NCBI GenBank assembly: GCA_035628915.1
Contig: DASPIW010000024.1
Location: 1-64,000, forward strand
Source of the DNA: JARBUG01 sp035628915
GTDB taxonomy: Bacteria > Bacillota > Sulfobacillia > Symbiobacteriales > Symbiobacteriaceae
DNA length: 64,000 nt
Direction: 5' to 3'
Below are positions 59,105 through 64,000 of the stretch, one piece after another. Within the stretch, counting starts at the first letter, position 1, and every line of letters starts with the position of its first letter. The translations under genes and the position numbers were made by a program. The notes under the pieces were generated by a model. That model was not told the DNA's origin and ran no database searches. It was given only the letters and a program-made list of their open reading frames with translations.

Positions 59105-60595
59105 ATGACACTCTTCGCCCGGGCCGCCCAGCATGCCGGCAGCGTGGCTCTGACCGCCCCCGAAGGCCGCTTTCGCTACTCCGATCTCCTCACCGCCTCC
59201 GGCACCGTGGCCGGGCGTCTCCTGGGGAGGGCGCCGGACCTGGCTGAAGCCCGCGTCGCGATGCTGATCTCGCCCGGCTTCGCCTACGTGGCCGTGCAGT
59301 GGGGCATCTGGCGGGCGGGGGGCGTTGCCGTGCCCCTGGCCGTCTCCCATCCGCCGGCGGAGCTGGAGTACGTGCTCTCCGACACGGAAGCCTCCGCGGT
59401 CATCGTCGATGAGGCGATGGCCGACCGCGTCCGCCCGGCCGCCGAGCGCCTGGGCATCAAGCTGCTGCTGACATCGGAAGTACTGGCGCCCGGCGACGGC
59501 GCCCGCGAATTGCCCTCGCTCACAAAAGAGCGCCGGGCGATGATCCTCTACACCAGCGGCACCACCAGCCGGCCGAAGGGCGTCGTCACCACCCACGGCA
59601 ATATCGAGGCGCAGGTGACTACCCTGGTGCAGGCCTGGGGCTGGCAGGCCTCAGACGTAATCGTGCTGATTTTGCCGCTGCACCACGTCCACGGCATCAT
59701 CAACGTGCTGACCTGTGCACTGTGGTCGGGGGCCCACTGCATCGTACGGACACGCTTTGATGCGGAAGAGACCTGGGACCTGATTTCCGGCGGCGATTTG
59801 ACCCTCTTCATGGCCGTTCCCACCATATACAGCCGGCTGATCGCCGCCTGGGATGCGGCTGCGCCCGAATGCCGGGCCGTCATGTCGGCCGGCTGCCGGA
59901 AGCTGCGGCTGATGGTCAGCGGCTCTGCCGCCCTGCCCGTCAGCGCATTGGAGCGCTGGCGCGAGATCAGCGGGCATGTGCTGCTGGAGCGGTATGGCAT
60001 GACGGAGATCGGCATGGCGCTCTCCAATCCGCTCGGCGGCCCCCGCCGCCCGGGGTTTGTGGGCGCCCCCTTGCCGGGGGTGCAGGTCCGCCTGGTAGAC
60101 GAGGAAGGGCGCCCGGTTGAAGCGCCCGGCGTCCCCGGTGAAATCGAAGTCGCCGGGCCATCGGTTTTCCGCGAGTACTGGCGGCGCCCGGAGGCGACGG
60201 AGGCGGCTTTCCGCGATGGCTGGTTCCGGACCGGCGACATTGCTGTCGTCGAAGACGGGGCCTACCGGATTTTGGGCCGCAGCAGCGTGGACATCATCAA
60301 GACGGGCGGCTACAAAGTGTCGGCCCTGGAGATTGAAGAGGTGCTGCGGGAGCACCCGGGCATCCGGGAGTGCGCCGTGGTGGGGCTGGAAGACCCCGAC
60401 TGGGGTGAGCGGGTAGCTGTCGCCCTGGCGGGCGAGCACCTGACGCTCGACGAGCTGCGCCGGTGGGCGGGGGAGCGGCTGGCGCCCTACAAGCTGCCCA
60501 GCCGGCTCCTGGTGCTGCCTGAGCTGCCGCGCAACGCGATGGGCAAGGTGACGAAGCCGGAACTGGTGCGGCTGTTCCGCTCAGGCGGCGTGTAA
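59105..60595 (+). CDS. Acyl-CoA synthetase, malonyl-CoA ligase (MatB)-like
   Basis: The 496-residue adenylate-forming enzyme has the P-loop-like Y-T-S-G-T-T-S-R-P-K-G-V (about residue 145), R-Y-G-M-T-E-I-G (about residue 298), a G-D motif W-F-R-T-G-D-I and the hinge-region S-S-V-D-I-I-K-T-G-G-Y-K-V-S-A-L-E-I-E. The last segment is typical of the MatB branch, which activates malonate or methylmalonate. ATG 59105 is preferred; an ATG 12 bases earlier touches the AAAGGAG site. Divergent from the unknown two-gene cassette. Substrate inferred. Confidence 0.85.
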   Translation: MTLFARAAQHAGSVALTAPEGRFRYSDLLTASGTVAGRLLGRAPDLAEARVAMLISPGFAYVAVQWGIWRAGGVAVPLAVSHPPAELEYVLSDTEASAVIVDEAMADRVRPAAERLGIKLLLTSEVLAPGDGARELPSLTKERRAMILYTSGTTSRPKGVVTTHGNIEAQVTTLVQAWGWQASDVIVLILPLHHVHGIINVLTCALWSGAHCIVRTRFDAEETWDLISGGDLTLFMAVPTIYSRLIAAWDAAAPECRAVMSAGCRKLRLMVSGSAALPVSALERWREISGHVLLERYGMTEIGMALSNPLGGPRRPGFVGAPLPGVQVRLVDEEGRPVEAPGVPGEIEVAGPSVFREYWRRPEATEAAFRDGWFRTGDIAVVEDGAYRILGRSSVDIIKTGGYKVSALEIEEVLREHPGIRECAVVGLEDPDWGERVAVALAGEHLTLDELRRWAGERLAPYKLPSRLLVLPELPRNAMGKVTKPELVRLFRSGGV

Positions 60596-60934
60596 GGCAG
60601 GCCGCGAGTTGACATCCCCATACACCAGTTCAAGTGGGAAGGTGATATGGCCCCGGATTGGGCTGAAGGCGCTGATTTGGGAAATACGTGGATGAAAAAT
60701 ACTGATGAAAGATGTTTCCGGGCAAAGTCTGACCGCTCTTTCGGGATGTACTCTCTATTTTATAATTAAATATAGTATAAACTTCCCTTTAGCGTAGCTT
60801 GCAGCCCGGAAACCAGCGCCATCCGAGGCCACTTCATTGTCCCACTCCGTGCCCTCCGCGCCTTCCGCGCACTCCGTGGCAAAATGCAGAATGCATCCAT
60901 TATCTCTCAGAAGCACCCGTTACTTACAGATGCG
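60596..60934. other. Intergenic region with an AT-rich patch
   Basis: This lies between convergent genes. Around 60755-60785 there is an unusually AT-rich run (ATTTTATAATTAAATATAG) in an otherwise GC-rich genome. No gene or convincing RNA was found. Confidence 0.4.
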
Positions 60935-60962
60935 GCCCGGGCGCCGTCCCCAGCACCCGGGC
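60935..60962 (-). terminator. Hairpin at the end of the carbamate kinase operon
   Basis: GCCCGGGCGC / GCACCCGGGC pair with one mismatch, seven bases past the carbamate kinase stop. No T-run follows on the minus strand. Confidence 0.5.
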
Positions 60963-60968
60963 TCTGCT

Positions 60969-61892
60969 TTACGGCACTACCTGCGTTCCCGCACTCCCCG
61001 CGGCCGCCTCGGCGGCCCGGGCGAGCGACGCGATGGCCGCGCGCTCACCGCCGCCCCGGACGAACCGGATCGCCGCCTCAATCTTCGGCCCCATGGATCC
61101 GGCCTTGAAATGCCCGGCCCGGGCATAGGCCTCCGCCTCCGCTGCGGTCACCCGGCCCAGGGCCTGCTGCTCCGGTGTTCCGTAGTGGATGGCCGCGGCC
61201 TCCACATCGGTCAGGATGACCAGCAGGTCTGCGCCCAGATCCCGGGCCGCCACCTGTGCCGTCGAGTCCTTGTCGATCACGGCCTCGACACCGACGAGCC
61301 CGTCAGGGCCAACGGCCACGGGCACCCCGCCGCCCCCGCAGGCGATGACCAGAGCACCGCCTTCCACCAGGCGCCGGATCGCTTCCGCCTCCACCACCCG
61401 CCGGGGCTGTGGTGACGGAACGACCCGGCGCCAGCCGCGCCCGGCATCCTCCTTCATGATCCAGCCCTGCTCCGCCTGCTTGCGCAGGGCCATTTCAGGC
61501 GTGTAGAAGGGGCCTACGGGCTTGGAGGGGTTCAGGAACGCGGGATCCGCCGGGTCAACCACCACCTGGGTCACCAGCGACATGGCGGGGCGCCCCGTCT
61601 GCCGCTGCAGTTCCTGCTGCAGCAGGTAGCCGATCAGCCCCTGCGTCTGGGCGCCGCACACGTCCAGTGCGGCCGGGGGCACCACGGCCCGGGCCTCCTC
61701 GTTCTGAATCAGGATGTTGCCCACCTGGGGCCCGTTGCCGTGGGTTAGAATCACCCGGTGCCCACCGTCCAGCACACGGGCGATGGCCCGGCAGGCGGTG
61801 GCAATGTTCGCCCGCTGCTCGGCCAGGGTGCCCCGCTGGCCGGGCTGCAAAATGGCGTTGCCCCCCAGCGCGATGACGACCGTTTTGCCCAC
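60969..61892 (-). CDS. Carbamate kinase
   Basis: The 307-residue protein starts V-V-I-A-L-G-G-N-A-I-L (residues 4-14) and has L-T-H-G-N-G-P-Q-V-G-N (about residue 49), A-C-G-G-G-G-V-P-V near residue 208, and F-K-A-G-S-M-G-P-K-I-E-A-A near residue 265, the ArcC family marks. It makes ATP from carbamoyl phosphate and ADP. As last gene of the operon it should recover ATP from carbamoyl phosphate released by the transferase encoded upstream, as E. coli AllK does. Confidence 0.92.
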   Translation of the reverse strand: MGKTVVIALGGNAILQPGQRGTLAEQRANIATACRAIARVLDGGHRVILTHGNGPQVGNILIQNEEARAVVPPAALDVCGAQTQGLIGYLLQQELQRQTGRPAMSLVTQVVVDPADPAFLNPSKPVGPFYTPEMALRKQAEQGWIMKEDAGRGWRRVVPSPQPRRVVEAEAIRRLVEGGALVIACGGGGVPVAVGPDGLVGVEAVIDKDSTAQVAARDLGADLLVILTDVEAAAIHYGTPEQQALGRVTAAEAEAYARAGHFKAGSMGPKIEAAIRFVRGGGERAAIASLARAAEAAAGSAGTQVVP

Positions 61893-61898
61893 GCGGCT

Positions 61899-62663
61899 TC
61901 ACTCCTCGTCGAAGGCGACGGCCCGGCAGAAAGCCGCCTCGCCATCCTTGAATTTCCAGGGGAAGACCCCGATGGTCGTGCGCCGGTTCCGCAGTTGCGC
62001 GAGCTCGCCGCCGAGGCATTCCACATGGAGGATGCCGTGGGGGAACAGGCCGAAGTGCATGCCCTGGTAGTCTTCGGGCGGGAACAGCTCAGCTAGTCCG
62101 CAACCAACCTTCTCCCTGAGTGCGGCATCGGCCCGGGCCGCCTCGTCCGGGCGCCAGTCCCGGATTTTTGTGTTCATGGGATGGTCCTGCGAGCCGCAGT
62201 CGACGCCCAACAGCTTGATGCGCCTCTGCAGGCACCACTGCCAGAACTCCCGGGTGGGGCCCGGGTGGCGGAGCATGTAGCGCTGCTCGTCGGCCTCAGG
62301 CTGGTCCCAGCCGTAGCGGCTGTAGCCGGTATAGATGAAGAGGATGTCGCCTTCCCGGACTTCGACCCGCTGCTCAATGTCCCGCGAGGTATAAATGCCG
62401 TAGTCCTCGGAGATGTCGGACAGGTCGGCGATGACGCCGGACCCGAAAAGCCGCTCCAGGGGAATGGAGGCGATATCCTGCCCGCCCGTGACGAAGTGGC
62501 ACTGGCCGTCCAGATGGGTGCCTACGTGGTTGCTGCTGCGGATGATCTGGCCGTTGGCGCCGTTGAAGGAGAGCCGCTTGAAGTACTGAACCTGCAGGGG
62601 CTCGTAGCTGGGCCAGGCGGGGGTCTGGATGCCGGTGGGAATCGACAGGTCAAACAAGCGCAT
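61899..62663 (-). CDS. Cyclase-family metal-dependent hydrolase
   Basis: The 254-residue protein has the cyclase/kynurenine-formamidase metal motif H-V-G-T-H-L-D-G-Q-C-H-F (about residues 45-57) and D-C-G-S-Q-D-H-P near residue 155. The family hydrolyses cyclic or N-formyl amides with zinc or manganese. Placed in a carbamoyl-transfer operon it may open a ring or hydrolyse an amide that precedes oxamate or oxalurate (inference). ATG at 62661-62663 follows GGGGGAGG; an earlier in-frame start would lie inside the hairpin region. It is six bases from the carbamate kinase gene. Confidence 0.85.
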   Translation of the reverse strand: MRLFDLSIPTGIQTPAWPSYEPLQVQYFKRLSFNGANGQIIRSSNHVGTHLDGQCHFVTGGQDIASIPLERLFGSGVIADLSDISEDYGIYTSRDIEQRVEVREGDILFIYTGYSRYGWDQPEADEQRYMLRHPGPTREFWQWCLQRRIKLLGVDCGSQDHPMNTKIRDWRPDEAARADAALREKVGCGLAELFPPEDYQGMHFGLFPHGILHVECLGGELAQLRNRRTTIGVFPWKFKDGEAAFCRAVAFDEE

Positions 62664-62680
62664 GGGCGGAGTCCTCCCCC

Positions 62681-62767
62681 TTTTCGGCGCTGACACGCCA
62701 TTTACGGGACTGACTGCGCCGAAAACCTCACCGACGCTAAAATCGCAGTGTCGCTGACGTTTTCGGC
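62681..62767 (-). promoter_or_regulatory. Three-arm attenuator-like leader of the cyclase gene
   Basis: Three complementary arms lie in the 138-bp spacer: TTTTCGGCGC (62681-62690), GCGCCGAAAAC (62716-62726) and GTTTTCGGC (62759-62767). The middle one can pair with either outer one. The longer pairing is 62718-62738 with 62747-62767; the other ends just before the GGGGGAGG of the cyclase gene. Confidence 0.5.
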
Positions 62768-62801
62768 TTGCCGTGCGGCCTCACCGCTGCGCGGCGCCGC
62801 A

Positions 62802-63461
62802 CTAGACTAGCACAAAGTGCTCCAGGGCCGCGAGCGCCCCGGCGATCCAATCGGCGCCCGAGGTGGCGCCGCAGGCGAGCACGGGCGCCGGGTCGGCGGG
62901 GCGCCCAACTAGCAGGGCATCGAGCCAGGCGAGGTGCTTTTCGCCCGCCACACCGCGGGCGGCCCACTTCAATAGATGATGACTGAGGGGTGTGGTCGCC
63001 TCGGCCGGAACCGAAGACAACTGAGCACCGAAGGCCGTGGCAAAGCGATGACCAGCCCGGTGCAGGGCGACACAGCACCCCGCCAGCACGTCGTCGCCGG
63101 CGGGCGTGAGGCCGGGGCCCAGGCCGGCCAGGGCGCCGGCGGCCCCGGCCCAGTCGCCCGCAGCCAGGGCGGCCGGGGCGGGCCGTGCGAGGCCCTGGCA
63201 GGCCCGAAGCGCCGCCGCGAGCCGGGCCCGGGGGGCGAGCGGCGGCGGCGCCGGCGGCGCCCAGGGGCGGGCGCCCTCCAGCAAAGGGAGCCGAGGAGAA
63301 AGCGAAGTCACGACGATCGCCCCCGGCCCGTTCCCGACTTCCGGTATCACCAGGCAGACCATCTCCCCGCCCTCAAAGAGCAGATTGATCGCCCGCCGGT
63401 ACGCCCCGGCCACATGAAACGGGCCACAAGGCGGCGCCACATGATAGCTAATCGCCCGCAA
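62802..63461 (-). CDS. allH: DUF2877 protein (AllH-like oxamate carbamoyltransferase part)
   Basis: The 219-residue protein shows the DUF2877 core: I-N-L-L-F-E-G-G-E-M-V-C-L-V near residue 25, G-L-G-P-G-L-T-P-A-G-D-D-V-L-A-G near residue 115 and a final A-C-G-A-T-S-G-A-D-W. In E. coli, AllF (FdrA), AllG (DUF1116) and AllH (DUF2877) make up the oxamate carbamoyltransferase. TTG at 63459-63461, overlapping the DUF1116 stop and behind GGAGG, fits best; the longer open frame is antisense-like. Symbol by analogy. Confidence 0.8.
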   Translation of the reverse strand: MRAISYHVAPPCGPFHVAGAYRRAINLLFEGGEMVCLVIPEVGNGPGAIVVTSLSPRLPLLEGARPWAPPAPPPLAPRARLAAALRACQGLARPAPAALAAGDWAGAAGALAGLGPGLTPAGDDVLAGCCVALHRAGHRFATAFGAQLSSVPAEATTPLSHHLLKWAARGVAGEKHLAWLDALLVGRPADPAPVLACGATSGADWIAGALAALEHFVLV

Positions 63462-64000
63462 GTGCCAACAGCGCCTCCGCGAAAATGCCCGCAGGCGGAT
63501 GGACCAGCCCGGCGCCCACCTGCCCCACGCCGGGCAGCCGGTGGGCCACCCCGGTGTTGATCGACGGCAGAATCCCCGTTTCGACCACCTTGCGCACATC
63601 AATGCCTGTCGGAGTACCTCGGAATCCAAAGGCGGGAATGGTATAGAAGGGCGACTCGGCGCAGGTGATCTCGTACATCTGCTCCGTCAGTTCCACCGCC
63701 ATGTCCGGCGTGCCGCCCACGAACTGGACAATGGCCGGCGCCGCGGCCATGGCAAAGCCCCCGATGCCCGCCGTCTCCGTGATCACCGAATCGCCGATGT
63801 CCAGGGCGGCGTCCGCTTCCGTGAAACCGGGGAAGTAGAGCGCCTTCACTTGCTGGGCGGGTCCCGTGAACCAGCGGCCCGGCAGCCCCGCCACCTGCAG
63901 CCCGAACTCGTAGCCGTTGCGGGCCATGCAGGTGACAACGGTGGAGCCGGGAATGCCGCGGGCGGCATCCAGCGTCGCCTTGCAGGCGGCCATCGACAGG
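63448..64000 (-). CDS. allG: DUF1116 protein (AllG-like), partial at window edge
   Basis: At least 183 C-terminal residues are in the window, and the frame stays open through the right edge. It has G-I-D-V-R-K-V-V-E-T-G-I-L-P-S-I-N-T-G-V-A-H, G-V-G-Q-V-G-A-G-L-V-H-P-P and G-I-G-G-F-A-M-A-A-A-P-A, the C-terminal pattern of DUF1116 proteins (about 420-470 residues, YlbE/AllG). It probably forms the carbamoyltransferase with the DUF2877 protein and an FdrA-like protein beyond the edge. An ATG at 63993 is internal, not the true start. Confidence 0.82.
   Translation of the reverse strand, partial: LSMAACKATLDAARGIPGSTVVTCMARNGYEFGLQVAGLPGRWFTGPAQQVKALYFPGFTEADAALDIGDSVITETAGIGGFAMAAAPAIVQFVGGTPDMAVELTEQMYEITCAESPFYTIPAFGFRGTPTGIDVRKVVETGILPSINTGVAHRLPGVGQVGAGLVHPPAGIFAEALLALAGD

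Overview
The window looks like a chromosomal segment of a high-GC, deep-branching Firmicute of Symbiobacterium type. This is inferred from the 5' end of a 16S rRNA gene, strong AGGAGG-type ribosome sites, many TTG and GTG starts, and the mix of MvhAGD/HdrABC, HydBGDA and GntR/ROK sugar genes. No search was run, so names rest on motifs read by eye.

Layout. 1-418: start of a 16S rRNA gene (minus strand) with leader and promoter. 487-2800: an APC permease, an FMN-reductase stub and a membrane protein. 3296-7143: a lower-GC, all-minus accessory stretch with a DUF1828 protein, a glycosylase-like protein, a GNAT fusion, an amber-interrupted small gene and a duplicated Cys-rich protein. 7466-11372: a 1024-residue secreted CAP-domain protein between two copies of a 40-nt hairpin, then decayed alpha/beta-hydrolase and nitrilase genes. 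11446-22283: a class V aminotransferase and a GntR-headed sugar-phosphate operon (aldolase, PGI/PMI, ROK kinase, PfkB kinase), a lipoprotein, an aldolase fragment coupled to an AgaS-type isomerase, a LysR regulator and an epimerase. 22280-36133: envelope proteins, a perfectly phased 11-bp tandem repeat, a DEAD-box helicase with a hairpin over its ribosome site, a MalT/LuxR regulator, flavodoxin-like proteins and a cluster of small membrane genes with in-frame TGA codons. 36168-38027: a chemoreceptor.

38160-54714 is the centrepiece: a 16.5-kb, all-minus hydrogen-metabolism locus. It runs hdrC-hdrB-hdrA-mvhD-mvhG-mvhA, then a maturation protease and hypA-hypB-hypF-hypC-(hypD remnant)-hypE, then hydB-hydG-hydD-hydA and a second protease. 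The first module should form an H2-oxidising, electron-bifurcating complex, and the last an NAD(P)-linked group 3b hydrogenase. Unexpectedly hypC lacks its central part and hypD is reduced to its C-terminal iron-sulfur lobe. The upstream intergenic region carries a Rex-like box on a promoter, followed by a structured leader that precedes an ArsR-SRPBCC fusion gene.

56079-58939 is a two-gene cassette of unknown function (soluble protein plus four-helix membrane protein). 59105-60595 is a MatB-like acyl-CoA synthetase. 60969-64000 is a carbamoyl-transfer operon (DUF1116, DUF2877, cyclase-family hydrolase, carbamate kinase) resembling the E. coli oxamate carbamoyltransferase genes; it runs off the right edge.
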